Positions 36,424-45,807 of a stretch of DNA of 64,000 nucleotides are shown piece by piece. Location of the stretch: NCBI RefSeq assembly GCF_014699135.1, contig NZ_JACOFT010000005.1:291721-355720 (forward strand). The letters run 5' to 3'. The notes below the pieces were generated by a model. The model searched no databases. It was not told where the DNA came from and saw nothing but the letters and a program-made list of their open reading frames with translations. The first letter of the stretch is position 1; the number at the start of each line of letters is the position of its first letter. Source of the DNA: Cognatundibacterium aquatile (lineage in GTDB: Bacteria; Pseudomonadota; Gammaproteobacteria; Burkholderiales; Burkholderiaceae_D). The position numbers and the translations under genes are program-made.

Positions 36424-37695
36424 ATGAAACTGGAAACTATTGCTGTTCACGGCGGTTATTCGCCAGACCCGACGACACGTGCAGTTGCGGTGCCGATTTA
36501 TCAGACCGTTGCCTATGCTTTCGATAACACCCAGCATGGCGCAGATTTATTTGATCTGAAGGTGCAGGGGAATATTTATTCACGGATCATGAATCCGACC
36601 AATGATGTGCTGGAAAAACGCGTCGCGGCACTCGAAGGCGGTATCGCTGGCCTGGCATTGGCATCCGGGCAGGCCGCCATTACGTATGCGATACAGACGA
36701 TTGCTGAAGCTGGCGACAACATCGTTTCGGCATCGACGTTATATGGCGGTACCTATAATCTGTTTGCGCATACCTTGCCACAATTCGGCATAGAAACCCG
36801 CTTCGCGGATTATCGTGACCCAGAGTCGTTTGCGCGGTTGATCGACGATAAAACTAAAGCAGTGTTTGTTGAATCGATTGGTAATCCGCTGGGGAATATC
36901 ACCGATATCGAAGCGATTGCTGCCGTTGCGCACAGACATGGTGTGCCGCTGATCGTCGATAACACGGTGCCATCGCCTTATCTGTTGCGCCCGATTGAAT
37001 TTGGTGCCGATATCGTGGTGCATTCGCTGACTAAATATCTGGGCGGGCATGGTACGACGATAGGCGGCATTATCGTTGATTCCGGCAAGTTTCCTTGGGC
37101 AGAACACAAGCAACGTTTTAAGCGTCTGAATGAGCCTGATGTCTCATATCACGGCGTCGTTTATACCGAAGCTTTAGGCCCTGCCGCCTACATAGGTCGT
37201 GCGCGCGTGGTGCCATTGCGTAATACGGGTGCCGCCTTGTCGCCGTTCAATGCCTTCCTGATATTGCAGGGCATAGAAACGCTGGCGTTAAGACTGGATC
37301 GCATTACCGACAATACACGCAAGATTGCCGAATATCTGCAACAGCACGCGAAAGTGAAGTGGGTGAATTATGCTGGTTTGCCAGATCATAAAGATCATGC
37401 GCTGGCGCAGAAATACCTGGGCGGTAAGCCATCAGGAATACTGACTTTTGGTCTGCAAGGTGGACGTGAAGCGGGTGGACGTTTTCAGGATGCCTTGCAA
37501 CTCTTCACTCGTTTAGTAAATATCGGCGACGCTAAATCTCTCGCATGCCATCCTGCGACCACGACGCACCGGCAATTAAATCCGGAAGAACTCGCCAAAG
37601 CAGGCGTGACCGAAGACACTGTGCGCTTGTCGATAGGTATCGAGCATATCGACGATCTGATCGCTGATCTCGAACAGGCATTAGCCGCTTCATAA
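36424..37695 (+). CDS. metY: O-acetylhomoserine (thiol)-lyase MetY
   Basis: Starting at MKLETIAVHGGYSPDPTTRAV with AGGAAA upstream, the protein has 423 residues. It is a Cys/Met-metabolism PLP enzyme: PLP region ASGQAAITYAIQTIAEAGDN, the Schiff-base lysine in VHSLTKYLGGHGTTIGG, and the OAH-sulfhydrylase C-terminal LVNIGDAKSLACHPATTTHR. It joins sulfide to O-acetylhomoserine to make homocysteine. Next to importers and desulfurising flavoenzymes it probably assimilates sulfide released from organosulfur compounds. It is divergent from them. Confidence 0.95.
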   Translation: MKLETIAVHGGYSPDPTTRAVAVPIYQTVAYAFDNTQHGADLFDLKVQGNIYSRIMNPTNDVLEKRVAALEGGIAGLALASGQAAITYAIQTIAEAGDNIVSASTLYGGTYNLFAHTLPQFGIETRFADYRDPESFARLIDDKTKAVFVESIGNPLGNITDIEAIAAVAHRHGVPLIVDNTVPSPYLLRPIEFGADIVVHSLTKYLGGHGTTIGGIIVDSGKFPWAEHKQRFKRLNEPDVSYHGVVYTEALGPAAYIGRARVVPLRNTGAALSPFNAFLILQGIETLALRLDRITDNTRKIAEYLQQHAKVKWVNYAGLPDHKDHALAQKYLGGKPSGILTFGLQGGREAGGRFQDALQLFTRLVNIGDAKSLACHPATTTHRQLNPEELAKAGVTEDTVRLSIGIEHIDDLIADLEQALAAS

Positions 37696-37705
37696 CATAA
37701 TATGT

Positions 37706-37735
37706 CGCCCTGATCGCAGGCTTTGCATCAGGGCG
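37706..37735 (+). terminator. Stem-loop after metY
   Basis: CGCCCTGAT (37706-37714) pairs perfectly with ATCAGGGCG (37727-37735), and the inner GCA/TGC can extend it. No T-run follows, so it may be a factor-dependent end or an mRNA-stabilising hairpin. Confidence 0.55.
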
Positions 37736-37940
37736 CATCTCACTGATTTTCATCCGCAGTAAGGAATAGCAATTTTTTGCTCATTCTGTCAATGACCCAA
37801 GTCAATGCCCCGACCTGATGGCGTCCTATAATTCGTTTGCCCTGAATTCCGCACGGATGTGCTATTTTCAGCCGACTGTTCTGCGCCGATATGCTGCCAT
37901 AGTAGTAATATAAACATATGCTGTCTGAATGAATCAGGTA

Positions 37941-37985
37941 TTGCATGCGTCGCATATGCCGCATGTTTCGCATGTGGCGCATTTG
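37941..37985 (+). repeat. Nine-base degenerate tandem repeat upstream of the acyl-CoA ligase
   Basis: Five consecutive units fit NYGCATNNG: TTGCATGCG, TCGCATATG, CCGCATGTT, TCGCATGTG, GCGCATTTG. The array lies in the 413-base gap between metY and the ligase gene, about 125 bases before the ligase start. The rest of the gap shows no gene. Confidence 0.65.
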
Positions 37986-38108
37986 TTCATACGCAGCCTC
38001 GTACTTGCCAGAAGCAAATTATTTTCCTGAACATGTTGTCTGAGCTGCATTCTCATCCGGCGACCAGCCTACCGTCACAGAGCGGTGCTTAACGAAAACT
38101 TAAAAATC

Positions 38109-39953
38109 ATGTCAAACCAACAGAGACCATTGCAAGAGCGCGCATTGACAGACCTCCGGACCCTCGCTGAACTTTTCACATGGCGCGTAGCGAAAACGCC
38201 GTCCGCAGAAGCTTATCGGCAGTTTAATGAGCAAAATGGTCAATGGATCAGTTACACATGGGAAGAAACCCATCAGCGCGTGATGGGCTGCGTGCGGGCG
38301 CTGTCGTTGTTGAATCTGGAGCGTGGTGCGCGTATCGCGATTTTGTTGCCGAATGGTTTGCAGGCGGTGTGTATCGATCAGGCGGCGTTGCAGATGGCGT
38401 GCGTGCCAGTTCCGATGCATGCGCTTGATAATCCTGAAAGTATTGCTTACATCATCGGTGACAGCGATGCTTCAGTTCTGATCGCAACAACTGATCAACA
38501 ATGGAAAGACATAGGCAATGCCGGGATTGCGCTGCCTGCTTTGCGTCAGGTCGTGGTGCTGGAAAAAAATCTGACGGCGGCTGATTATCCCGCCGGTGTT
38601 CCTGTCGTTTCAAGCGAAGAATGGCTGTCTGCTGCGGCGAGTGTGAATGCTGCCGGGGGGCTGGAAGAGGCTGCGACGGATGATCTTGCCGCCTTGGTTT
38701 ACACCTCAGGCACCACAGGTAAGCCCAAGGGCGTGATGCTGACGCACAATAATGTCATGTCGAATGTGAAAGCCGTGGTTGCACGTGTGGCACCGGTGAT
38801 CAGCGATGTATTTCTGTCGTTCCTGCCTTTGTCGCATACCTTTGAGCGTACAGCCGGTTATTACCTGCCAGTGGCGGCCGGTGCCTGTGTTGCATTCTCG
38901 CATTCGGTCAAACAGTTGCCTGAAGAGTTGGTCACGATTAAGCCGACAATTTTGATTTCTGTGCCGAGGATTTACGAGCGTGTGTACAGCGTGATTCAGA
39001 CCAGGCTGGCGCAGTCAAAAGTACAGTCGTTTTTGTTTAATGCGGCGATCGCAGTGGGCTGGCGGCGCTTCACGCGCGCGCAGGGTTTGTCGGCAGATAG
39101 CGTGTTGCAAAGTATCAGCGATGCTATCGTCTGGCGTGTGCTGGAGCCTGTGGTTGCCAGCAAATTGAAAAATCAGTTTGGTGGTCGCCTGCGCGTTGCG
39201 GTCAGTGGCGGCGCTGCACTCTCCACATCGATCTCGCGTTGCTTCCTCGGTCTGGGAATTCCTATTGTGCAGGGATACGGTATGACAGAAACCGCGCCGG
39301 TTGTGGCATTCAACGCACCGGACGACAATAATCCTTCCACCGTCGGGCGAATTCTTGAAGGTGTTGAGGTAAGGGTAGGTGAAAACGCCGAGCTGCAGGT
39401 GCGCGGACCTAACGTCATGCGCGGTTACTGGAAGCGTGAAGAAGATACTGCCAAAGCATTTATTGATGGCTGGCTGCGTACCGGTGATCAGGCGGAAGTC
39501 GTCGATGGTCGCGTGCGCATACTCGGCCGCGTCAAAGAGATTATTGTGACATCGACTGGTGAAAAAATTGCGCCTGTCGATCTGGAAATCGCAATTTCCA
39601 CCGATCCGGCATTTGAGCAGGTGTACGCTTTTGGTGAGAATGCGCCTTTCATCGGTTGCGTCGTTGTACTGAGTCAGTCTTACTGGGCACAGTTAGCGCA
39701 AACGCTGGGGTTGGATGCCACGGATATGAACAATTTAAAATCCCCCGCTGCAACTGACGTGGTGTTGAAGCGTGTGCGTGAACTGACCAGCAGCTTTCCG
39801 TTTTACGCCCAACCTAAAGGCGTGATTTTATCGACCGAACCCTGGACGATAGAAAGTACCTTAATCACACCAACGCTGAAATTGAAACGTCTGAATTTGC
39901 AAAAGCACTTTGCAGAAGACATGGCACGTATTTACGCTCCACGAAAAAAATAA
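38109..39953 (+). CDS. AMP-dependent synthetase / long-chain acyl-CoA ligase, FadD15-like
   Basis: From the ATG at 38109 the protein has about 614 residues. The adenylation motifs are all present: LVYTSGTTGKPKGVMLTHNN for ATP, VQGYGMTETAPVV, GWLRTGDQAEVVDGRVRILGR and VTSTGEKIAPVDLE. Such enzymes activate long fatty acids to acyl-CoA through an acyl-AMP. A GTG start eight codons upstream is also open but less likely. It is transcribed alone. Confidence 0.9.
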   Translation: MSNQQRPLQERALTDLRTLAELFTWRVAKTPSAEAYRQFNEQNGQWISYTWEETHQRVMGCVRALSLLNLERGARIAILLPNGLQAVCIDQAALQMACVPVPMHALDNPESIAYIIGDSDASVLIATTDQQWKDIGNAGIALPALRQVVVLEKNLTAADYPAGVPVVSSEEWLSAAASVNAAGGLEEAATDDLAALVYTSGTTGKPKGVMLTHNNVMSNVKAVVARVAPVISDVFLSFLPLSHTFERTAGYYLPVAAGACVAFSHSVKQLPEELVTIKPTILISVPRIYERVYSVIQTRLAQSKVQSFLFNAAIAVGWRRFTRAQGLSADSVLQSISDAIVWRVLEPVVASKLKNQFGGRLRVAVSGGAALSTSISRCFLGLGIPIVQGYGMTETAPVVAFNAPDDNNPSTVGRILEGVEVRVGENAELQVRGPNVMRGYWKREEDTAKAFIDGWLRTGDQAEVVDGRVRILGRVKEIIVTSTGEKIAPVDLEIAISTDPAFEQVYAFGENAPFIGCVVVLSQSYWAQLAQTLGLDATDMNNLKSPAATDVVLKRVRELTSSFPFYAQPKGVILSTEPWTIESTLITPTLKLKRLNLQKHFAEDMARIYAPRKK

Positions 39954-39966
39954 ACCTGCCATCGTC

Positions 39967-40016
39967 GGACACCAGTCTCTGCAATGTTTATCCAGATAAT
40001 GCAGGGACTGGTGTCC
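39967..40016. repeat. Long, nearly perfect inverted repeat (17-bp stem) between acyl-CoA ligase and MFS genes
   Basis: GGACACCAGTCTCTGCA (39967-39983) pairs with TGCAGGGACTGGTGTCC (40000-40016), with only one G-U pair out of 17. The loop of 16 bases is AT-rich. It lies about 14 bases after the ligase stop. No T-run follows directly, so it is stronger than an ordinary terminator and may be a processing site or a remnant of a small mobile element. The remaining gap to 40321 shows no gene. Confidence 0.7.
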
Positions 40017-40321
40017 GTTATTCCTGCGCGTTCTGGTGCATGCTTGAGCATTCCGCGATTTTGTTTTTCCCGCCTTTGTATCGTTCCCGATCAACGGTAC
40101 AGGGGAGGTTTTTCTATTTTCGGTTTGATGGCGACCTCACGTAAGGTCGCGCATCCAACGATCTGCATATTTCGTGCAAAAAAATTCTGATGACGTACCG
40201 ATTCATCTGCATACGGCAGCGTGACGCGTTACCGTCTTAGGGTTACACTGGCAAGCTTGTTTCAAATCGCCTCACGTTATGCCAGGTATTTTCACTTTCT
40301 CACAATGTCAGCGCACTTACG

Positions 40322-41737
40322 ATGAATGATCTCAAGGTCAAATCTTATCTGCCATGGGTCGTCGCGATTGCTCTATTCATGGAACAGCTCGACGCGACTA
40401 TTCTGAATACCGCGATTCCTTCTATGGCGGCGAGCTTGCAGGTGACGCCTTTAAGTTTGAAGGCTGCAGTAACCAGTTATATTCTGAGTCTGGCCGTTGG
40501 TATTCCTGTCAGCGGCTGGATTGCAGATCGCTTTGGGACACGCCGGGTTTTTGGTTTTGCCGTCGCAATTTTTACCGTTGCTTCGGTTCTGAGTGGTCTG
40601 GCAGTCAGTGTGCCTATGCTCGTCGCAACCCGTATTTTGCAGGGCATCGGAGCCGCCATGATGATGCCCGTCGGCCGGTTGGCGATCATCCGTACTTTCC
40701 CAAAAACAGAATTACTGACTGCGATGAATTTTGTGATCATCCCTGCACTGATAGGCCCGCTATTGGGTCCGACCGTTGGTGGACTGATTGTGCACTGGTT
40801 GTCGTGGCGTGTGATTTTCTTTATCAATGTGCCGGTCGGCATCATTGCGCTGTGGCTGGCGTATCGCCACATGCCGGATTATTACGGGAATGAGGAGCGC
40901 CCGCTGGACGTGGTTGGATTGGTCTTATTCGGCACCGGAACCGCCTTGCTGTCATGGCTGCTGGAAATCTTTGGTGAGCACCGCCTTGATATTACGTCGG
41001 AGTCAGTTCTGTTTGTGATCTCGCTGATATTACTGGCAGCTTATGGATGGCATTCGCAACATACGCCATATCCGTTGTTACGCTTAAATCTGTTTCAGAT
41101 ACGCACGTTCCGGGTGTCTATTGTCGGTGGTTTTGTCACGCGCTTAGGTATAGGTGGACTGCCGTTTTTACTGCCTTTGTTGTATCAGCTGGGGCTGGGA
41201 CTGCCTGCATGGCAATCTGGATTACTGATGATGCCTGCGGCTGCGGCTGCTATGGGTATGAAGCTGATCGCCCGACATTTGCTGCGTCAATTTGGCTATC
41301 GCAAAATTCTGATTACGAATACGTTCATGATAGGCGTGACGATCTGCTTGTTTGCCCGTGTTTCCTCTTCCACACCGTTGATATTGATTGTGGCGCTGAG
41401 TCTGGCGCAGGGATTTTTTAATTCACTGCAGTTTTCCAGTATCAACTCAATGACGTATGCCGATATTGAGCCCGTCGATTCCAGCATGGCCAGCACAATA
41501 GGCAGTTCTTTGCAGCAGATGGCCTTGAGTTTCGGGCTGGCTTGCGGCTCACTGGTCGCAGCATGGTATCTCGGCGCGCTTCCGCAGAGCGACAAAATTG
41601 CGGTCACCAGTGCGTTACACCACGCCTTCCTCACATTAGGTGTGGTCACGATGTTGTCGTCGATATTTTTCTGGACCTTAAAAAATGAGGACGGTGAAAA
41701 CGTCACGAAGGGCGTCGTTGCAGATAAGGAGTCGTAG
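40322..41737 (+). CDS. MFS transporter, DHA2 (14-TM drug/H+ antiporter) family
   Basis: The 471-residue membrane protein has the DHA2 opening ALFMEQLDATILNTAIPSMA, motif A-like GWIADRFGTRRVFG, and many hydrophobic helices through to the C-terminus. It probably exports drugs or small toxic compounds using the proton gradient. It ends 13 bases from the converging LysR gene, which might or might not regulate it. Confidence 0.9.
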   Translation: MNDLKVKSYLPWVVAIALFMEQLDATILNTAIPSMAASLQVTPLSLKAAVTSYILSLAVGIPVSGWIADRFGTRRVFGFAVAIFTVASVLSGLAVSVPMLVATRILQGIGAAMMMPVGRLAIIRTFPKTELLTAMNFVIIPALIGPLLGPTVGGLIVHWLSWRVIFFINVPVGIIALWLAYRHMPDYYGNEERPLDVVGLVLFGTGTALLSWLLEIFGEHRLDITSESVLFVISLILLAAYGWHSQHTPYPLLRLNLFQIRTFRVSIVGGFVTRLGIGGLPFLLPLLYQLGLGLPAWQSGLLMMPAAAAAMGMKLIARHLLRQFGYRKILITNTFMIGVTICLFARVSSSTPLILIVALSLAQGFFNSLQFSSINSMTYADIEPVDSSMASTIGSSLQQMALSFGLACGSLVAAWYLGALPQSDKIAVTSALHHAFLTLGVVTMLSSIFFWTLKNEDGENVTKGVVADKES

Positions 41738-41750
41738 CAGCTTTGCCGCA

Positions 41751-42698
41751 TCAGAGATGGCGCTGTCGGCGCACTCCCAGTAATGCTGCGCGGGTGACTG
41801 GCGCTTGCAGTTGATCCAGCCACCATTGCAGCGCACGTCCTTGCATGGCTTTACTGCTTTGACGCCACGCGTAACTTGACTGTACCTGCTGCTGCGCCCG
41901 TTCCACTTTTCTGACGACCAGTTTTCCGCTGTCTATGCATGGGTTAGCAAGGCAGGTCGGTAAAAATCCTGCTCCCAGTCCTCGCACCTGCGCCTCCAGT
42001 TTGGCAGACATATCGGCAACGGTGAACACATCTTGCCCCGTCAGCAAACCTATCGACATGCTGGTTCCTTGTTTGACTGAGTCGGCAATAGCAACCGCAC
42101 GATACTGGCGTATCACCTTGTCAGACAAGGGTTCTGTCGCGGTTGCCAACGGGTGATGCGGCGCGACGGCGAAGGCAAAATCGACAGTGCCCAGGTGTTC
42201 GCGTTGTAAGCCGGTTTTCGTATTGCTGTCCATCACGACACCAATAGCCAGATCGGCTTGTCCTGATGTCAGCGCCTCCAAGGTGCCGGATAAGGTTTCC
42301 GCCCTTAGTTTAAGCCGCGTTGGTGGATTCATCTGAAAGAACTGTTCACACAATTCCATGATGGTTGTGCGATCAATGATGCTGTCAACGGCGATGGTAA
42401 ATTGTGGCTCCCAACCGGTGGCAACGCGTTTCACACGATTGGCGATGGCGTCGATTTCTTCCAGCAGACTGTTTCCCTCGCGTAGTAATTCCATCCCTGC
42501 AGCCGTTAATTGCGCCTGACGGGAGCTGCGATCAAACAGCAATACATCGAGCGCTTCTTCGATCTGACGCACGCGATAGGTCAGGGCACTTGGCACCATA
42601 TTGCTGGCGCGCGCGGCCGCGGCAAAGCTGCCGGTATCAGCGATGACTTGCAACATCGCCAGTGCCGCTGGCGTCAGGACATCACGGGGAGTATTCAT
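41751..42698 (-). CDS. LysR-family transcriptional regulator
   Basis: The 315-residue protein has an N-terminal winged helix-turn-helix (ALAMLQVIADTGSFAAAARASNMVPSALT..., with VRQIEEALDVLLFDRSSRQ) and a C-terminal inducer-binding domain (PQFTIAVDSIIDRTTIMELC). LysR proteins usually act on a divergent neighbour; here that is the membrane-rhodanese gene at 42981. The 282-base gap between them would hold the control sites. Confidence 0.92.
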   Translation of the reverse strand: MNTPRDVLTPAALAMLQVIADTGSFAAAARASNMVPSALTYRVRQIEEALDVLLFDRSSRQAQLTAAGMELLREGNSLLEEIDAIANRVKRVATGWEPQFTIAVDSIIDRTTIMELCEQFFQMNPPTRLKLRAETLSGTLEALTSGQADLAIGVVMDSNTKTGLQREHLGTVDFAFAVAPHHPLATATEPLSDKVIRQYRAVAIADSVKQGTSMSIGLLTGQDVFTVADMSAKLEAQVRGLGAGFLPTCLANPCIDSGKLVVRKVERAQQQVQSSYAWRQSSKAMQGRALQWWLDQLQAPVTRAALLGVRRQRHL

Positions 42699-42980
42699 GG
42701 TGTATTTATTCGTTCATTTATTCAGAATCATGACATCAAATTTCACCCGTGGAAACAGTGTGTTTGTCAGGCATGATGGGAAGGTGGGATCAGGCTGCTC
42801 ATTGCTCATTGCTTGATGGGCGATATTGATCAGAGACGATTGCCAGGATTTTCAAAAAATGCCAACGCGAAAACATCGCCGCAGTGTGATCGCAGAGATT
42901 CGCTATTTGTTCGCGCCAGAACAAAACTGAAATGGTAGACTGCGGAGTCAGCTTTATCAGGAACATTCAAGTCGGTCACA

Positions 42981-43925
42981 ATGGAAAATATCACCTCTCT
43001 TTTTTCTCAGCATGGGTTGCTGGCACTGTTTTTTGGTGTACTGGTCGAGCAACTCGGTGCTCCTATTCCCGCCCTGCCTTTTCTGTTGTTAGCCGGTGTC
43101 GCGGCGGCAGATAACGGTGTGTTTGCGGTTCAGGCGCTGGCAGTGGCGACGCTGGCATCAATGATTGCCGATTCCGTCTGGTTCTATGCCGGGCGCAGGT
43201 TTGGTCATCGCGTATTGGCATTGCTGTGCCGGATTTCAATTTCTCCCGATACTTGTGTGCGCCAGAGTGAGCTGAGTTTTGCCCGCCGTGGTATCGCAAC
43301 TCTGGTCGTCGCCAAGTTTGTTCCGGGACTGTCGATTCTCACACCGCCGCTGGCAGGGGCAATGGGCATGCGGGTGTCATCATTTGTGATATTTAATATT
43401 GCCGGCACGCTGTTATGGGCTGGCAGTGGTATTGCAGGAGGCTTACTGTTTCACAATCAGGTCGGGCAACTGTTGGCTTACCTGAGTCAGCTTGGCGATA
43501 CCGCCATGTTGCTGGTTGCTTGTGGAGTTGCTTTATACATTGCCGTACGTATCTGGCGGCGCTGGCGCGTGAAACGCTCGGTGGCCAGTTTGCCGCGTGT
43601 AGCGCCTGCTCAGCTGGCAGATCTGCTTGAGCGTGGTGAAGAACTCGTGATTGTCGATGTCCGTGTTTCTTTGGCCCCGGGCGCGCTGGAGACACATATT
43701 CAAGGTGCCAGACACATAGAATTAAGCGGCATAGAAACTGCCCCTGTCGACACATGGCCGGCAAGCGCAAAAATTATTACGTATTGCTCGTGTCCGAATG
43801 ATGCGTCCGCACTCAAAGCTGCGTATTTACTGAGTCGGCGTGGAATTGCCGCCAGTGTTTTACATGGCGGTATCGACGCCTGGATCGATGCGGGGTATCC
43901 GGTAGAGACAATCGGCCACGCGTAA
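42981..43925 (+). CDS. DedA/VTT membrane domain fused to a rhodanese domain
   Basis: The first 200 residues resemble DedA/SNARE-associated (VTT) proteins: GVLVEQLGAPIPALPFLLLAG, FYAGRRFGHRVL, VVAKFVPGLSILTPPLAGAMGM. The last 110 residues are a rhodanese domain with ELVIVDVRVSLAPGALE, the active-site loop ITYCSCPNDASALK and SVLHGGIDAWIDAGYPVE. The catalytic cysteine would be the first in YCSCPND. DedA proteins act in lipid or membrane homeostasis, while rhodaneses move sulfane sulfur. The fusion is known in proteobacteria, but its job is not. Confidence 0.9.
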   Translation: MENITSLFSQHGLLALFFGVLVEQLGAPIPALPFLLLAGVAAADNGVFAVQALAVATLASMIADSVWFYAGRRFGHRVLALLCRISISPDTCVRQSELSFARRGIATLVVAKFVPGLSILTPPLAGAMGMRVSSFVIFNIAGTLLWAGSGIAGGLLFHNQVGQLLAYLSQLGDTAMLLVACGVALYIAVRIWRRWRVKRSVASLPRVAPAQLADLLERGEELVIVDVRVSLAPGALETHIQGARHIELSGIETAPVDTWPASAKIITYCSCPNDASALKAAYLLSRRGIAASVLHGGIDAWIDAGYPVETIGHA

Positions 43926-44014
43926 TGTCTGATATCTCAGGCTATCGGCATACGTGATTCAGATGAGGCAGGATAATTTTTCTACCTGTCATTTAATTTA
44001 ATAGGAGTTTGATG

Positions 44015-44404
44015 ATGACGATTTCGGTTGATTGGCAAGCCGCTAGTGGCAGCACTGCATGCAATGTCGAATTTGAAGGTTTGCAATGGATTTCTGACAT
44101 CGATAAAAAATCTGGCGGATCAGGGCAACATCCTTCGCCGCATGAGCTGCTTGATTCCGCACTCGGGGCATGTACCGCGCTGACGCTGGAGTTGTATGCG
44201 AAGCGCAAGGGATATGCTCTTGCAGGCATACATGTGGAAATTGACCGGGAAGAATCGGGTGGTATTTATCGCCTGACCCGGCGCATACAATTGCTTGGCG
44301 AGCTGGATCAGACAACGCGTGAAGATTTACTGCGTATTGCGAATAAGTGCCCAATACATAAAGCGCTGAGTGGGCAGTTTCAGATCGATAGTGAGCTGAT
44401 CTGA
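44015..44404 (+). CDS. OsmC family protein
   Basis: With AGGAG at 44004-44008, ATG 44015 (or 44012) is the likely start, giving about 129 residues. The OsmC/Ohr fold is indicated by HPSPHELLDSALGACTALTLEL and DLLRIANKCPIHKALSG, carrying the two reactive cysteines. Such proteins reduce organic peroxides or respond to oxidative stress in the cytoplasm. It is transcribed alone and ends with a bidirectional terminator. Confidence 0.9.
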   Translation: MTISVDWQAASGSTACNVEFEGLQWISDIDKKSGGSGQHPSPHELLDSALGACTALTLELYAKRKGYALAGIHVEIDREESGGIYRLTRRIQLLGELDQTTREDLLRIANKCPIHKALSGQFQIDSELI

Positions 44405-44431
44405 AGCGATTCCTGATATCGCGTAGCAAAG

Positions 44432-44460
44432 AAAAAAGGCGTCTGGACGACGCCTTTTTT
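44432..44460. terminator. Bidirectional terminator between osmC-like and doxX-like genes
   Basis: GGCGTC (44438-44443) pairs with GACGCC (44449-44454), with six A before and a T-run after. It lies between two convergent genes. Confidence 0.9.
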
Positions 44461-44474
44461 TATATTTGCCGAGA

Positions 44475-44900
44475 TTAACGGTGCCGAGAATTTGTCGCCA
44501 TACGAGCATCAATACTCCATGTACCTGCACCCCACGCGGCCAGTGTCAGCAAGCCACCTGCAACCGCAATATTTTTAAAGAACAGCAATTGCGTGACGTA
44601 TTGCTGATCAGCCGGAACCGCCCAGTAAGCATGAAAAACAAATGATGCGACCAGCGTGAACAGCGCAAGTACCAAGGCCGCAATGCGTGTGCCCGCGCCG
44701 GTAATCAGTGCTGCGCCACCGCCGATTTCAACGATGAGCGCGGCTGCCGCAGCCAGTGCAGGCATAGGCAACTCTGCCGAACTGATATAAGCGATAGTGC
44801 CTGCAAAACCCGTGAGCTTACCGATCCCCGCAGGTAAAAACAGCGAGGCCAGCAATAAGCGACCAGCGAGTGCCAAAGGATTTTTTAATGCATCAAACAT
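44475..44900 (-). CDS. DoxX family membrane protein
   Basis: The 141-residue protein has four hydrophobic helices and the DoxX landmarks LLASLFLPAGIGKLTGF, AALIVEIGGGAALITG and FVFHAYWAV. GGAGT precedes the start. DoxX-like proteins are often associated with thiosulfate:quinone reduction or redox stress, but roles vary. It lies 32 bases downstream of the pirin gene and is probably cotranscribed, a pairing common in proteobacteria. Confidence 0.9.
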   Translation of the reverse strand: MFDALKNPLALAGRLLLASLFLPAGIGKLTGFAGTIAYISSAELPMPALAAAAALIVEIGGGAALITGAGTRIAALVLALFTLVASFVFHAYWAVPADQQYVTQLLFFKNIAVAGGLLTLAAWGAGTWSIDARMATNSRHR

Positions 44901-44932
44901 AGTGACTCCGATTCTTTAGTGAAACAGCTTGT

Positions 44933-45634
44933 TCAGGCAGTCAGATCAAACACTAATACTTCAGCGTCTTTGCCATTGGTGAGGGTAATCTTGCTTTCAT
45001 TCTCAATTTTGAAAGCATCACCACCACTGATGCGCTGACCATTGACTTCCAGTTCTCCGCGTATCAGATGCACATACGCTTTACGTGCAGGATTTAAGAT
45101 CAGTTCCGCTTTTTCATCGCCATCAAACAAGCCGGAATACAGCGCAGCGTCCGCATTCATCGCAACAGAATCCTGCGCACCATCAGGGGATGCAACTAAA
45201 CACAAAGTGCCACGTTTTTTCGCTGCCGGAATCGTTTTTTGCTCGTAGCCCGGCGCGATTCCTTTTTGTTTTGGCGTAATCCATATCTGCAGAAAATGGG
45301 TGGTTTCACCTTCTGCGTGATTGAATTCACTATGTCTGACGCCGGTACCTGCGCTCATTCTTTGCACATCGCCTGGCGGAATGCCTTTGATGTTACCCAT
45401 ACTGTCCTGATGCGCGAGCTGCCCGGATAACACATAGCTGATAATTTCCATGTCGCGATGGCCATGAGTGCCAAATCCAGTGCCGGGAGCAATAACGTCT
45501 TCATTGATCACCAGCAGATTACCCCAGCCTGAATGATCAGGATCGTAATAATCTGCGAAAGAAAATGAGTGATTACTTTTAAGCCATCCATGATCCGCAC
45601 GACCACGACTTTGAGATTTTCTGAGTGTAAGCAT
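44933..45634 (-). CDS. Pirin family protein (bicupin)
   Basis: The 233-residue protein has the pirin cupin motif set: SFADYYDPDHSGWGNLLVINEDV, GTGFGTHGHRDMEIISYVLSG and the HSEFNHAEGETTHFLQIWI stretch, supplying the metal-binding histidines and glutamate. Pirins are iron-binding proteins; some are quercetinases, others regulators. AAGGAG lies before the start. DoxX follows. Confidence 0.93.
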   Translation of the reverse strand: MLTLRKSQSRGRADHGWLKSNHSFSFADYYDPDHSGWGNLLVINEDVIAPGTGFGTHGHRDMEIISYVLSGQLAHQDSMGNIKGIPPGDVQRMSAGTGVRHSEFNHAEGETTHFLQIWITPKQKGIAPGYEQKTIPAAKKRGTLCLVASPDGAQDSVAMNADAALYSGLFDGDEKAELILNPARKAYVHLIRGELEVNGQRISGGDAFKIENESKITLTNGKDAEVLVFDLTA

Positions 45635-45807
45635 GATAGGTTTCTCCTTGTTGATGGCAGTGATTATTTCATTTCTCTGCGACCTGATGCCGCGTGCCGT
45701 TTGATGACATCATTTAAAAAATTTGAATGTCCAATCACTTTGAATTGCATATTGATGACACTCATGGAGTCATAGCAACAATGTTATTTCCGCATATGGG
45801 AAGTTTT

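Noticed and set aside
42688..42694. Extra GGAGTAT box
   Set aside because: It lies in the first codons of the LysR gene and has no partner at the right distance.
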